Translations under genes and position numbers: made by a program | Part shown: piece by piece, positions 1 to 10,882 of the stretch | Layout: the number at the start of each line of letters is the position of its first letter | How positions within the stretch are numbered: the first letter of the stretch is position 1 | Origin: Symbiodinium kawagutii | Taxonomy: Eukaryota > Sar > Dinophyceae > Suessiales > Symbiodiniaceae | DNA length: 64,000 bases | Assembly: GCA_009767595.1 (NCBI GenBank) | Contig: VSDK01027717.1 | Coordinates: 12,710 to 76,709 of the forward strand | Reading direction: 5' to 3' | The notes under the pieces: generated by a model | Databases searched by the model: none | Told to the model about the DNA's origin: nothing | Seen by the model: only the letters and a program-made list of their open reading frames with translations

Positions 1-99
1 GCAGCCCCTCCAACGATGTGGGCAGCTCGACCCCCAGAAGCGGCTCCTGGAACTTGTCGGCCAAGGTCAGGCGCCGCAGGTTCTTCGGGAGCTGCATGC
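1..99 (-). CDS. LRR exon, cut by the window edge
   Basis: On the minus strand this encodes a leucine-rich repeat module of the dinoflagellate type, with LPKNLRRLTL followed by FQEPLLGVELP. The high-coordinate boundary is a plausible acceptor (AAG|GCATGC), with cytosine-rich intron upstream (C-runs around 122-129 on the complement). The exon runs off the left edge, so its end is unknown. LRRs of this kind normally form a protein-protein interaction solenoid; no partner can be inferred. It is the last visible member of a series of similar exons extending to 21.2 kb. Confidence 0.6.
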
Positions 100-349
100 C
101 TTGGGGTTGCCACGGGGTGCCGGGGGGGGGGTGGCCATGGGTGAGGAATCTGTGGTGGAGAACCAGCGACCACCGCAGTAACAGGGAGCAGCAACAAAGC
201 ATTTTCACCCATCATAATCCATCATCAGCCACCCCTGACCAGCCTTGCTTCACAGCTGTACCATCACACCACTCCTTCGTAGCTGGCCTCGCTCCCCCGA
301 AAAAAAATTATGGCACTTGAAAGGCCGGGCAGCCGGCGCTGACCGGTAC

Positions 350-456
350 CCTGCCACCAGCTCCTGGCTCCTGGCCCCGCCGAAAGTGACCCTCCAAGGC
401 ACCCTTTTCAAAGAGCGTCATCTGAAAGCAGGAGCCGAACTTCAGCTCCTGGAGTC
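350..456 (-). CDS. LRR exon or relic
   Basis: An acceptor-like CTCAAG|G precedes a frame reading LQELKFGSCFQ, the L..L.FG..F core of the LRR class seen along the first 21 kb. After the first unit the frame loses the consensus (a glycine- and arginine-rich tail), and a possible donor lies at 349. It is either a divergent exon or a decayed one. Confidence 0.45.
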
Positions 457-540
457 CTTGAGGGCAGCGGCCGGGCAAGGGATTCAAGCAGCACGGCTTC
501 GCAACCCGTGGTGCTTCAACTGGGGCGTGGGGGAAGTAAT

Positions 541-640
541 GCATGGTTCACATGGATGACATGGATGACACGGGTGACATGGATGACATGGATGAATCAT
601 AGGTGATATGGACAATCGTAGATGACATAGACGTGGAAAG
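541..640. repeat. Short degenerate GATGACATG repeat
   Basis: A run of imperfect 'atggatgacatggatgacacgg' units with a period near 12 lies in the intron between LRR modules. It is simple-sequence DNA without coding signature. Confidence 0.5.
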
Positions 641-659
641 CCCAGCTATTTTGGGAGGA

Positions 660-1105
660 TTATTCCTGCCAGTTGCTGTTGGATGACATCGGTTTGTTGG
701 TAGAACAAAACATCAGGTTGTCAGTCAAGGCAGTTGTTGCTATGGTAGATCCAGCTGCTAGTGGATCACCACCATACTTCAGTGTGGTAGGTTGTGTAAT
801 TGATGAAATGTAGCGAACGATGGGGGATGACCATCGGCTGGCCAATTGGATACTGAGAATACTTGCAAATGATAATACCCCAGAAAATAGTTTGTAAGAT
901 GGTCATTGAATGTCATTTAGATCAAAATCATAGACTCTGATAGACATTATGGCGGCTATCGAATGTTTACCTACCATCTGGTTTCACCACTTCTTGAAGC
1001 TCCTTAGCTCCCTCCCAACCACCAGCCAGTTATGATGGCTAATGATAAAAGCACCAGCCACTACTTGCCGTTAAGAGCCCCCTTCCCCTCCCAGGGAACC
1101 CCCAC
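660..1105. other. Non-coding, probably intronic
   Basis: AT-richer sequence between two LRR modules. No convincing exon, RNA or element was seen on either strand. Confidence 0.4.
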
Positions 1106-1213
1106 CGCACGGCGTCCCCGGCCCTCCTGTCCTTCCGGCAGCTCCACGTGCTTCAGCGACTGCGCGAAGTTGCGGCCGAAGCTCAAGCGCTGGAGATGGG
1201 GCGGCCAACGTAC
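1106..1213 (-). CDS. LRR exon
   Basis: A clear acceptor (CTGCCAG|GTACG) opens a frame reading WPPHLQRLSFGRNF then QSLKHVELPE, one full LRR and the start of the next. A GGTGGC-rich microsatellite at 1219-1260 lies just upstream on the minus strand and supplies the pyrimidine-rich side of the acceptor as CCACC repeats. The donor is less clear (GCG|GTGGGG near 1105). Confidence 0.6.
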
Positions 1214-1218
1214 CTGGC

Positions 1219-1260
1219 AGGTGGTGGCTGGTGGCGGTGGTGGTGGCGGTGGCGGTGGTT
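1219..1260. repeat. (GGT/GGC)n microsatellite at an exon acceptor
   Basis: GGTGGTGGC-type trinucleotide run of about 40 bases directly abutting the LRR exon acceptor. It is intronic on the minus strand. Confidence 0.75.
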
Positions 1261-1868
1261 GCTTCAAGCTTTTATGGTTAGTATTACAGGGGATGTGCTC
1301 TCTGGGCCCTTATGACAAATCCATGATTTGTTTCATGGCTATTTCTGGGTGATAGGTGGCACTCCCCCAACAATGCCATTGGAACCAGCTGGGTTTCAGA
1401 ACCATGAAACAGCCGCTAGGGTGCAAGTGACAGATTCATCGTCCCATTCTTTGTTGATCCCCAATTGTGCACATGATTCACGATGACCATTCCGAGGTTA
1501 CCATCATGATTTTAGGTGAGTCCTATGGTTGATCAATATCAGCACAGGCAGGGGTACATTCCGGGTACATGGGCTTGCCTACTAACTCATGGCCGTGAAA
1601 AACCCATGTGCACCTGCCATTGGTTGCAACTGCCACGGGACACACATGGATCAAAACCAACCCCTGGATGCCGATCACGAGACCCTGAGCTCGCATGTGG
1701 TTTGCTACTCGGATGGTCATCTAATCTTGTGGCAACCATGGTAACTTGGGCTTAGTTCACTCGCCTTATGGGCTCGCCATGGTCATCTAGTGGTCAGCAG
1801 CCATGGTTCAAGGGCCATAGGCTCAGCCGGGTCCCAAGGTTCAACTCACCCGGGGAGTGGCTGCCCAC
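1261..1868. other. Non-coding, probably intronic
   Basis: Unique-looking sequence with no LRR, RCC1 or TPR signature. Open frames on both strands lack any recognisable motif and are taken as chance. Confidence 0.4.
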
Positions 1869-1941
1869 CTGATCGATGGGTTGGTTGAAGTAGACTCCCA
1901 ATGTCAAGGTCTCCAGAAGCTCCGGCAGCGTCACGCCAGTC
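1869..1941 (-). CDS. LRR exon with both splice sites readable
   Basis: The acceptor is CCGGAG|GACTGG and the donor is ATCAG|GTGGGC. The 73-bp exon encodes TGVTLPELLETLTLG followed by VYFNQPIDQ, one canonical unit. Length and phase (one leading base plus 24 codons) suit a cassette-like LRR exon. Confidence 0.65.
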
Positions 1942-2644
1942 CTCCGGAACAGCCACCCATGGTGTACTGCAAGCAGCATAGGTTCTAATTTAGCATAGGA
2001 TACATGTGGCTATGGTGGAGGCATAGGTTTATAGGCATAGGTTTATAAGCAGCAATCATCCACATAGTTGGCTAATGATGGTGAATGAACTGTGGTTGAT
2101 GATGGTAAGACTACGGTTCAACTATGGCTTCTGATTTCAGACCGCTACGTTTGGTCCATTGCGTAGAGTGCCTCATCCCATTGTTCCCACCGGCCAAACA
2201 GGCCGTCCATACTTGGTAGACCTTCACACTGGCCAAACCTACCAGGAAAATCATCACCAATCCCGTACTGACCAGCCTGCGAACCTGAACCAGCACTTAC
2301 AACCTGCAAATCATCCTTAACCCGTCTTTTAACTATTGTTAATTCGCACTCAGCCGTTATCAACCATTGATGACTATTAACTGTTCTGAACCATCATTAA
2401 TGAACATGAACCACTGATGAAAAGAACCGTCATTGACAAACAATAACCATGCTTATAACAATGTCATTAGCTTAGTAGCCATCATTCACCATCATTTACC
2501 AGCCTATCAACCGTCTATCAACCATCTTATACCAGCTCAAACACTAACGATCTATCAACCATCTATTAAGTATGTATTAACCATCTATGAACCATCATTT
2601 ACCAACAGCAAGCACATCCAATTAACCACTGGTTACCCTACGAT
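1942..2644. other. Non-coding, ACCATC-rich intron
   Basis: From about 2340 the sequence is dominated by degenerate 'aaccatc', 'atcaacc' and 'accatca' words. There is no coding signal. Confidence 0.4.
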
Positions 2645-2720
2645 TCACAGCATTTTGCCAGGTCGCAAGGGCTGGTTGAAGTGGTCCCCGAAGATCAGCG
2701 TCTTGAGGTTCTTGGGCAGC
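2645..2720 (-). CDS. LRR exon, possibly ending in a stop
   Basis: Acceptor CTCCCAG|GCTGCC, then LPKNLKTLIFGDHFNQPL, a near-perfect unit. The frame reaches TGA at 2645-2647 a few codons later unless an unseen donor is used. It could therefore be a terminal exon or a decayed module. Confidence 0.6.
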
Positions 2721-4179
2721 CTGGGAGGGCGGCGAAGCCCCATGGTGGCGATGCTTAATGCTGGCTTCGCGCATGGCTTGAGCATTGACCATCGCCCATG
2801 TTATACAATGCATGGCTTGAGCATTGTATAAGAGTGCCTTGCACAAGAATTTGAGGGGATCATATTCTTCAGCAACGCTCGAGCTGTACTATTGTTGTCA
2901 TGGATGATTATTGTTGATTGTTTGTCAATAGGGTGTCCAGTCATGGGTAACCTGGAGAATAAGCAAAGAGAGCGAGAATTCAGGAACGCATTGACCAACA
3001 TGATGCCCATAGATCCATAAGGGGTCGCAATGGGATCCAGATTCGGCCAAAGTTCACAAGTGAATCACCAGCCAATGACTTGTGGAGGCCTTATGGATGT
3101 GGACCTCTCCTATAAATCGCAAGGAACTTCAATCTATAGCTGCGGTGTCTTCATCAATCATGCCATGGCAAAAGCGTTCGTAGTGCTCGGTAGGGGTGCT
3201 GTGAGTACCATCGTTTGTCCATGCTTATGCCCTGAGGATTGGTGGGTGGTGCTTCGCTGTTGACGATTCATTGCTTACTGCAGGTCACAATTAGTGACTA
3301 AGTATGCATCAATGATGGTTTGTTGATGCTTGGTGGTAGCGCATGATGGCGAGAATGATTGTAAGTGAAAAACAAATATAGCTTGTTGCCGCTTGTGGTC
3401 ATGCTTGGTCCCGTGCTCAACCTCCAATTTCTGCGCCGAAAAGTAATCACCCACAATCAGCAAAGGTGCTATGCCCACCCGGATGGGACAACAAGAATTC
3501 GGCAAGTCGACCCTGCGCTTCCAGTCAGCATGAAATTACAGGTGACCAGCTGGTTTCTACCCTAGAGTATTTTGGGGTAACCCCGTTACCTAGTTTCAAT
3601 GGGGTAACCTTGGTACCTTAGGGTATGCCCAGTTACCTACTGGCTATAGATATACCAAAAAAACAGACATGCTCTTTTGGGGGTGGTTACCTACTATGTC
3701 ATGGTAGCTGGAAGCCTAGGACCAATAGCGAACCTCGACACTGGACCGATGCGGACTCAGCCGAGGATTCCACTGGATCCATCCCACAGTTCCACAACCG
3801 TTTCCTTGATGTGCCAAAGAAACCAATAAAAACAGCTGATTGAGGGGTGAATCGATCCACTGATCACTTACTATATGCATGTTTTTCCTAAATTTCATTT
3901 GTTTACAAGAACATGTATATAATATGTTTGAATAAAACAAACAAATAGACACATAAGGAGAGAGAGAAATAAACGCACACACACACACATATGTATCTAT
4001 ATCAATGCACCTAAGAATTTAAATACCTATCTACAAATTTAAACGAACATATACATATGAAGCTCTAAACATATAGTCAAATAGGTTACTATAGTTACCA
4101 GCCACTTCGCCCACGGAAAACCCGCCCTCTTCGAAGCTCCAAGCACCAGCGTGGTGTCCCCCAACGCCAACCCAGGCAC
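2721..4179. other. Intergenic or intronic, 1.4 kb
   Basis: No recognised exon. It contains a short imperfect palindrome at 3555-3625 and AT-rich sequence with a small CA run near 3976. Minus-strand frames in 3.0-3.5 kb show no family signature. Confidence 0.35.
3555..3626. repeat. Imperfect palindrome, MITE-like
   Basis: The stretch starts TACCCTAGAG and ends CTTAGGGTA, with GGGGTAAC words in both halves, so it can fold back imperfectly. It may be a decayed miniature inverted-repeat element. No second copy was noticed. Confidence 0.35.
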
Positions 4180-4289
4180 TTCGCATCCTCCAAGGGCTGA
4201 TTGAAATGCCGGCCCAGCGTCAGCGTTTCCAACAACTCCGGCAGTTGGCCCGTCAGGGGCTGGTTGAAATGAATTCCAAAGGTCAAGAC
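4180..4289 (-). CDS. LRR exon with two units
   Basis: Acceptor CTGCCAG|GTCTTG opens VLTFGIHFNQPL followed by LPELLETLTLGRHFNQPLED, two consecutive 23-residue units. The donor is tentative (GCGAA|GTGCC). This is one of the best preserved modules of the series. Confidence 0.7.
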
Positions 4290-5621
4290 CTGGCAGAACA
4301 GCGAACAGCATCCCCAGGTGCCATGGAGGACCCCGGAAGCGCCAGCGATCCGGGATGCCTCCAACATGCTTCCAAGGTAGATGTTTTGGAAGATCGGCAA
4401 GCAATAAGAACCATAGAGAATGTGTCGTCGTGTTGGTGAAAATCAGTGTTAGAAGGACGTTTTGGATCACAATTGCCATCAGCTATTTGTTTGTAAGAGT
4501 ATCTGATAGCCGGCCCTTCTTTTTTTGGGTGCCAAGCCACCCAAATACATGTGTTCAATACCCTGGCAGTTGCAACAAAAACAAAGCACGTTCCTGAAAT
4601 CTTTCTTTCAAGTACTTATCACAAACCATGTGATTTGATTTTGTAAAGACCTTGGTTTTAACATAGCCATCACCACTTTTGTAACAATGGTCTCTGAAAA
4701 GAACAAAGCGTCACAAACCCTTGTTCAACATAAGCATCAGCTTCACCATCAGCTTCATGATGATTGGACCTAAGCTACTAGTCACCATCATCAGCCACTG
4801 GCTCAAGCCTTGCCATCATTTAACCACCCGGGGCCCAGCATCATCAACCAATTGCTGACGTCCACAAACTCTGTGCCTTCAAGTTCTTGGGCCAAATCAC
4901 GTCATCTAAAGGCTCCTGAGTCATCAAGGTATACTGAACCAGCTGCAAGGAGCACGACACTGAACCAAAGGGTGAATAATGGTAGTAAAATGGTGCATAT
5001 TAGTGGCTGACAAGCGTTCATAACGGTAGTTTAATTGTTGATTAGGGTAGTTGAATAGTTGATAATGATTACATAATTGCGGTTCATAATGGCACTTCAT
5101 CAGCCACTATAATCGCAAACAATAAGGGTAGTCAAATGGGAACAAGTGTTTGATAAGGGTTACAGCAATACTGGTAGTTTTTTCCGCCGCTAGAAATACT
5201 GGTAGTTTATCCGCCGCTGTTGCCCATGAGCAATCAACCGATCATGAAATATTTTCATTATCAAGAATTGATCAATTATCTGACTTATCTTCTCTTGCGG
5301 GCCTGGCAGCCCCCAGCACAAATCAATGATGGATGTGGTTCCCGATTGGAAATGGTTCAAAATCGCTTCACCTAGTCAATATCAAAAAATACACCACTTT
5401 TCCAACAGCACATTCATCTAAAAACATAGTTAACAAGTTTTGGAAACAGTGTAAGCACGTAGCCAAAAAATGCATTGTTTTAATCTCACCGCCATCGCTT
5501 TTAATTCTTTTACTGCTTCGAAGTGCTTCTAAATGCTTCTAAATTCTTATGGTTGTAGCTAAATCTGTGCACCAAAGCTTGCACCCCTGGTGAGACTCGC
5601 GCAGCGCTTACATGGAACAAC
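4290..5621. other. Non-coding, probably intronic
   Basis: 1.3 kb of AT-rich sequence with scattered ACCATC words. No exon or element was recognised on either strand. Confidence 0.35.
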
Positions 5622-5711
5622 CTTTGTGGCACGAGCCGTCAGCAGCACCGTGCTGTTTAGGCACGTTGAACAGCTCCAGCAGATTCAAAGTTTGGAGCCG
5701 CTCGGGCCAAC
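5622..5711 (-). CDS. Degenerate LRR exon with both splice sites
   Basis: Acceptor TCCAG|GTTGGC and donor CAAAG|GTTGTT enclose 90 bp encoding WPERLQTLNLLELFN. The first half matches the LRR consensus (WPxxLQTLxL); the rest does not. It is a divergent or terminal cap-like unit. Confidence 0.5.
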
Positions 5712-7405
5712 CTGGAGGACCGGTCCTCCATGAGTTCCCCTGGGTTGGTGGTGGTTCACCACCCCTCTGAAGTGGGAGTCAATGAACCAACCGTGCCAAT
5801 TACGGTTTGGGGAAATCGTGGTTGAACCACCCCTCTGGAAAATATCTGTCAATGAACCATGCCAAGCTGGAACATAGACCAAACTGAAAACCACAAAGAG
5901 CCGTAGCTAAGATATAGCTTGATGTTGAATCCAACTGGGTCAGAAACTTGGAGTTGAACTGAAGCCACTGATGTCTTCCACCAAGCTGTCAATAACTCCA
6001 CCCTTCAATTGGTGTAATCGTATAAAAAAAAGCCAGGCTTTGCTACACTGCTACCTGGCACCCCTGAGACACCATGGGATCGAAGAGGTCGCAGACAAGC
6101 TGGCAACCAACTGTACTGCTATACGAAGCCAGCAGCCAGCACTGACAGTTGAGAAATTCCCAGAGGCTTCCGATCTTTGTGACTGATCGTGGATCCAACA
6201 AGGTAAGTGAAGGGCTGTACGAAAGCTACAGTGGTTCGACCCAGGCTATCAATACAGGCGGGTTTTTCCTTAGACTCGGCAAAATCAAACGAGACAGTTA
6301 CTTACTTGGTTTGGAAGATCCACTCCCTCTTTTATGGCAATTGGTCATGCCAATGGTCCATCTGTCCGGTCATCTGATCCATATCAACCACTGGTTGATG
6401 TTTTCAACCCGTGTGGCTCACCTCATATTCGCAATGAGTAAACGGTATCAAGCATTTGTGATTCAGTATCGTTGACCATTCTTCAACAGCCTACCAACCA
6501 ATCAAGCATGCAACCATATAGCTTCTTGGTAGTTTCACGTAGTTGGCTAATGTTGGCTTTGAGTTGATTGGCCATATGCTCATTCATCACCATCCAGCTG
6601 CTTGATCTTTCACTTGTTCGTTCGCTATCACCATTCTCCAACCAATTATCACACTCATCAAACGCAAAGAGAGACAAACCAACCATGAACCTGTCAACAT
6701 CCATCAAACACTGAGGCCCCATTCACTTAGTTAGTTGACTAGTCACTACTACATAACTATATATATATATATACTCATATACGCCTCCTCCACCACCAAC
6801 CAGCCATTAAACCATCAATAGTTGATTCCCCATGCTAATGAGTTGGTTCGTGAATTCATGGTGGTTCTTAATTGATTGCCACAAACATGTTTACTAACCA
6901 TTCATCCATCAATCAAATATTAACCATGAAATCCACCAAAAACCGTCAACTCCATCAACGATTAACAATTACTAGTTGATTCACTTGCTTGGTGGGAGTG
7001 ATGTTTCTTAGATGTTGTTAGTTGGTTATTAGTTGGTTATTTCTTGGCTATTGGAATTGGATCGTTATCATCAACTATCTCGAATAGTGGTTGTTAGTTG
7101 GTTCTCACTAATAATCGCTTGTAGCCACTGTGAGTTTTTTCACGTTGTTCCCAATGGATTACTTACTACGAATCCTTCCCCGACCACTTAACAAACCATA
7201 ATTATAGCCATCAATCATTCATCTGCCAACATTAGGTCACCAAAACGCTTAATATTGCTTGGGTGAAGCCATTAATCAAAGTAAATCCGTTAACATTCAC
7301 AAACAAACCATTAACCAGCTATAAGTCACCCCTAGTTCTTCCCCACATCTTTCACTGGGGTTACTTAGCTACTTAACGGGTGACCAACCCACCAGTGACC
7401 AGCAC
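5712..7405. other. Non-coding, 1.7 kb
   Basis: AT-rich DNA with many 'accatca' and 'gttggtta' words, and a short TA run near 6758. No convincing coding segment. Confidence 0.35.
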
Positions 7406-7557
7406 CTTCCAACGCCACCAACGAACCGCCGCCACCGCCGTGGTCGTCGTCCCAGGCACTGCGGCGCATCCGTGGTCCCTTGAAGCCCGGGCCCAGCGTC
7501 AACGAGGAAAGCGTCGCGGGCAGCGTGACCCGGTCGTCCAGCGGCTGCGCGAACTTC
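7406..7557 (-). CDS. LRR exon with both splice sites readable
   Basis: Acceptor CCCCAG|GAAGTT and donor GGAAG|GTGCTG define a 152-bp GC-rich exon. It reads KFAQPLDDRVTLPATLSSLTLG, then a glycine/aspartate-rich tail (DDDHGGGGG). The first two-thirds are LRR; the tail is not, so it may be the edge of the repeat domain. Upstream on the minus strand lies a short GGTGGGCACCCCGT tandem repeat (7566-7600). Confidence 0.65.
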
Positions 7558-7565
7558 CTGGGGCC

Positions 7566-7605
7566 GTGCCCACCACGGGGTGCCCACCACGGGGTGCCCA
7601 CCCAG
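7566..7605. repeat. 14-bp tandem repeat (CACCACGGGGTGCC)
   Basis: Two to three head-to-tail copies of a 14-bp GC-rich word lie next to the LRR exon acceptor. This is a local slippage product. Confidence 0.6.
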
Positions 7606-7970
7606 AGTGGGCGCCACGTGGTGGCTCTGAGTGGTGGTGAAACATGGAGTTTTGATGGGATTTCTTGGAGATTTTGGGGTTGAATGGTGATTTTGTGGCT
7701 TGTCGGGCTGGATTTGGGGTGAGAAATGATGGGGATCGATGGCGGTTAAGGACGAGAAAGGTGTAGAAACAGTGCAATAACAACACTATGGGGACAGAAT
7801 CAGCTTTTACAAGAAAATATAAACGGGCATACTGGGCATTTTCCAGAAAATCGATGTGATACACTGCACATCCCAAACGATGCTTGTCAATTCACAAGTC
7901 ATGCCAAAATATTGAGGAAAAAAACATGTTTCGAACCCCGAGCAAAGTACAATATGGTCCGGAACTAGGG
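7606..7970. other. 3' flank of the first RCC1 gene, non-coding
   Basis: No gene was recognised. The sequence around 7885-7945 resembles that around 9505-9560 (both carry 'catgccaaa-attgaggaaaa-catgtttcgaac'), indicating that flanking DNA was duplicated together with the RCC1 genes. Confidence 0.4.
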
Positions 7971-7971
7971 T

Positions 7972-8014
7972 GCACACACACAATCACACACACACACAAC
8001 CACACACACACACA
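7972..8014. repeat. (CA)n microsatellite
   Basis: Interrupted CA dinucleotide run just downstream of the stop of the RCC1 gene at 8085. Confidence 0.85.
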
Positions 8015-8084
8015 TGTTGTGTGTGAAATCTTCGTTCAACCAGTCCAGTTCCTACAACCTCCAGCTACCAAACCTTGTTGGATA

Positions 8085-9251
8085 TCATTTTCCTCCCGAC
8101 TTGCCGTGCTCCAAATGCACGGTCGCAAGTGTGACAGATGGATCTGCAGAGCAAATTGCTTCTAACAGTTGCCCATCGGGCAAAACCACACGATGCTGCT
8201 CTGAACGAGCCTTTCGCTTGCAAGTGATTTGCCTCAGAGCATCCAGTGCAAGGTCGGATACCCTCATCCTCAAGCACGCCACGTCCTCCCCATCCATACC
8301 GACACACCTGAGCATCATTGCGTCTCCTTCGGGCAGAAAATCCATTTGCACAATCCGCTCTGGCAGCCGGGCAACGTATCGAAGTGTTGGAGATCCATGG
8401 CCAGACAGCAACGATGGAATGTCACATTGTCCATCCGCGTTGCTTCCGCACGCAGCAGCTGAGCCATCACTTCGGAGAAATACAAGATGAGAGGAACCTG
8501 CAGAAACGTCGGTGTATGTCACCCCATCGTCTAAAGGTGGAATGTCACATCGCTTCCCATAATCTTTGCATCCGCAAGCAAGAGCAAAGCCATCACTTCG
8601 GAGAAGCACAGTGTGAAAGCCACCTGCAGAAACCTGGGTGTATGTCAACCCACCATCTAAAGGTGGAATGTCACATTGTCCGTCATCGTTGCGTCCACAA
8701 GCAACTGCGGAGCCATCACTTCGGAGAAGCACAGTATGAAAGCCACCTGCAGAAACCTGGGTGTATCTTACACCATCTTCCAAAGGTGGAATGTCACATC
8801 GCCCAAAAGAATTGTCTCCGCAAGCAACAGCAACGCCATCACTGCGAAGAAGGATGGTAAGACTACAGCCAGCCGAAGCCTGGGTGTATGTCACTCCGTC
8901 CTCTAAAGGTGGAATATCACATTGTCCATGGACGTTGCTTCCGAAAGCCACAGCAGAGCCATCACTTCGGAGAAACACAGTCTGACGGAAACCTGCAAAA
9001 ACTTGCGTGTACATCGCACCGGCATGTAGAGGTGGAATGTTACATTGTCCGTCCTCGTTGTTTCCACAGGCCACAGCAAAGCCATCACTTCGGAGAAGCA
9101 CGGTATGATGGCGACCTGCAGAAACCTGGGTGTATATCGCCCCGTTCTCTAGCGGTGGAATGTCACATTGTCCAAACCCGTTGTCTCCGCAAGCCACAGC
9201 AGAGCCATCACTTCGGAGAAGAACGGTATGAAAGCCACCTGCAGAAACCAT
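8085..9251 (-). CDS. RCC1/HERC-type repeat protein, copy 1
   Basis: A 388-residue open frame with seven RCC1-like repeats of about 41 residues (residues 1-280). The repeat signature is SAGxxHTVLLRSDGxAVACGxNxxGQCxIPPL. Known RCC1 repeats form a seven-bladed beta-propeller, so seven units fit one complete propeller. The C-terminal ~110 residues contain DAMMLRCVGMDGEDVACLR and HRVVLPDGQLLEAICSADPS, which resemble ubiquitin-like segments often joined to such repeats in dinoflagellates (from memory). The ATG at 9249-9251 lies inside a TTTCTGCAGG context conserved in all three copies. That context also looks like a splice acceptor, so the true first exon may lie upstream. The function is probably protein binding; a ubiquitin-pathway role is only suggested, because no HECT domain is visible. 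It is the last of three tandem copies on the same strand. Confidence 0.75.
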   Translation of the reverse strand: MVSAGGFHTVLLRSDGSAVACGDNGFGQCDIPPLENGAIYTQVSAGRHHTVLLRSDGFAVACGNNEDGQCNIPPLHAGAMYTQVFAGFRQTVFLRSDGSAVAFGSNVHGQCDIPPLEDGVTYTQASAGCSLTILLRSDGVAVACGDNSFGRCDIPPLEDGVRYTQVSAGGFHTVLLRSDGSAVACGRNDDGQCDIPPLDGGLTYTQVSAGGFHTVLLRSDGFALACGCKDYGKRCDIPPLDDGVTYTDVSAGSSHLVFLRSDGSAAACGSNADGQCDIPSLLSGHGSPTLRYVARLPERIVQMDFLPEGDAMMLRCVGMDGEDVACLRMRVSDLALDALRQITCKRKARSEQHRVVLPDGQLLEAICSADPSVTLATVHLEHGKSGGK

Positions 9252-9683
9252 TAGGAAAGTCTTTTTCAGGGCTCTTCAGTGCTAAAGTTCAGATGAGATC
9301 GCCATTCAGCTTTTGGCCGTGACTGCAGTACCGCAGATCAACCACTGGTCGTTTGAGCCACATCTGTGCCACCTGTTTAACATGTCTGTTACGATATGTG
9401 GTCTGATTGGTGGAAAATCATGTCATCTTGAATGGATTATAGTGGTACACCTGGTTGGTGGTGAGCTGGGACATCATAAAACTATAAAACTATCCTTGCC
9501 AATCAACCAGTCATGCCAAACATTGAGGAAAATAAAGCATGTTTCGAACCGCCAGCTGGTACATTATGGTCCAGAACTAGGGGACGCGCCCCTGTGTTCC
9601 TAAAAACTTCCTTCGTTGAACCAATCCATCTCCTAGAACCACCGTCTACCACACCATGTTAGACAAACACCAATCAAGCATTT
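9252..9683. other. Spacer between RCC1 copies 1 and 2
   Basis: Contains duplicated flank sequence: a 'ccactggtcg-ttgagccac' block near 9342 that matches 10970 and 13040, and a '-cctagaaccaccgtctaccacaccatgtta' block near 9632 that matches 11710. It is part of the tandem duplication unit and non-coding. Confidence 0.5.
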
Positions 9684-10882
9684 TCATGGTACTCCCGGTT
9701 TGTCATGCTCCAAATGCAGGGTCTCAAGTGTGACAGATGGATCTGCAAAGCAAATTGCTTCTAACAGTTGCCCATCGGGCAAGACCACACGATGCTGCTC
9801 TGAACGAGCCTTTCGCTTGCAAGTGATTTGCCTCAGAGCATCCAGTGCAAGGTCGGATACCCTCACCTCAAGTGCACCACTTCCTCCCCATCCATCCCAA
9901 CACATTTTAGAACCATTGCATCTCCTTCATGCAGAAAATCAAGTTGCAAGATGCGCTCTGGGCCTTTGGCGATTACTTTGAAATCGGTAACGTATCGAAG
10001 TGTTGGAGATCGACGGGCTAACCAATCCATCCAGGATAGCAACGATGGAATTGTACATTGTCCATCACTTTTGTATCCGCAGGCAACAGCAAAGCCATCA
10101 CTTCGGAGAAGCACATTGTGATGGTAGCCTGCAGAAACCTGGGTGTATCTCACACCGTCTTCCAAAGGTGGGATGTCACATCGCCCAAAAGAGTTGTCTC
10201 CCCGAGCAATAGCAGAGCCGTCACTTCGGAGAAGCAAGGTGCCATTCCAACCTGCAGAAACTTGGGTGTATGTCACGCCGTCATCCAAAGGTGGAACGTC
10301 ACATTGTCCGTACTCGCAACGTCCGCAAGCAGCAGCAGAGCCATCACTTCGGAGAAGTATGGTGTGATGCCGGCCCGCAGACACTTGGGTGTATGTCAAA
10401 CCGTCATCTAACGGTGGAATGTCACATCGCTGCCCATAATCTTCGCATCCGCAAGCAAGAGCAAAGCCATCACTTCGGAGAAGCACAGTGTGAAAGCTAC
10501 CTGCAGAAACCTGGGTGTATGTCAACCTGCCATCTAAAGGTGGAATGTCACATTGTCCGTCATCGTTGCGTCCGCAAGCAACTGCGGAGCCATCACTTCG
10601 GAGAAGCACAGTATGAAAGCCACCTGCAGAAACCTGGGTGTATCTTACACCATCTTCCAAAGGTGGAATGTCACATCGCCCAAAAGAATTGTCTCCGCAA
10701 GCAACAGCAAAGCCATCACTTCGGAGGAGCACGGTGTGATTCCAGCCAGCAGAAACTTGGGTGTATGTCATACCGTCGTCCAAAGGCGGAATGTCACATT
10801 GTCTATTCTCGTTGTATCCGCAGGCAACAGCAGAGCCATCACTTCGGAGAAGCACGGTATGATTCGAACCTGCAGAAACCAT
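9684..10882 (-). pseudogene. RCC1/HERC-type repeat gene, copy 2, frameshifted
   Basis: Residues 1-285 of the first frame (from ATG 10882) give seven RCC1 repeats, then ILQLDFLHEGDAM and CVGMDGEEVVHLR, and the frame stops at 9863. The remaining conserved C-terminus (DALRQITCKRKAR and HRVVLPDGQLLEAIC) continues in another frame down to 9684. Comparison with copy 1 places a one-base deletion near 9864-9868 ('ccctcacctcaag' here, 'ccctcatcctcaag' in copy 1). The gene therefore encodes a shortened protein or is a recent pseudogene; an assembly error is possible. Repeats 2-4 are nearly identical to repeats 4-6 of copy 1. Confidence 0.7.

Noticed and set aside
8318-8860. Plus-strand ORFs over the RCC1 genes
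   Set aside because: Antisense shadows of the 123-bp RCC1 unit (HHFGEAQ-type repeats). Same for 8888-9322, 10270-10926 and 12343-13206.
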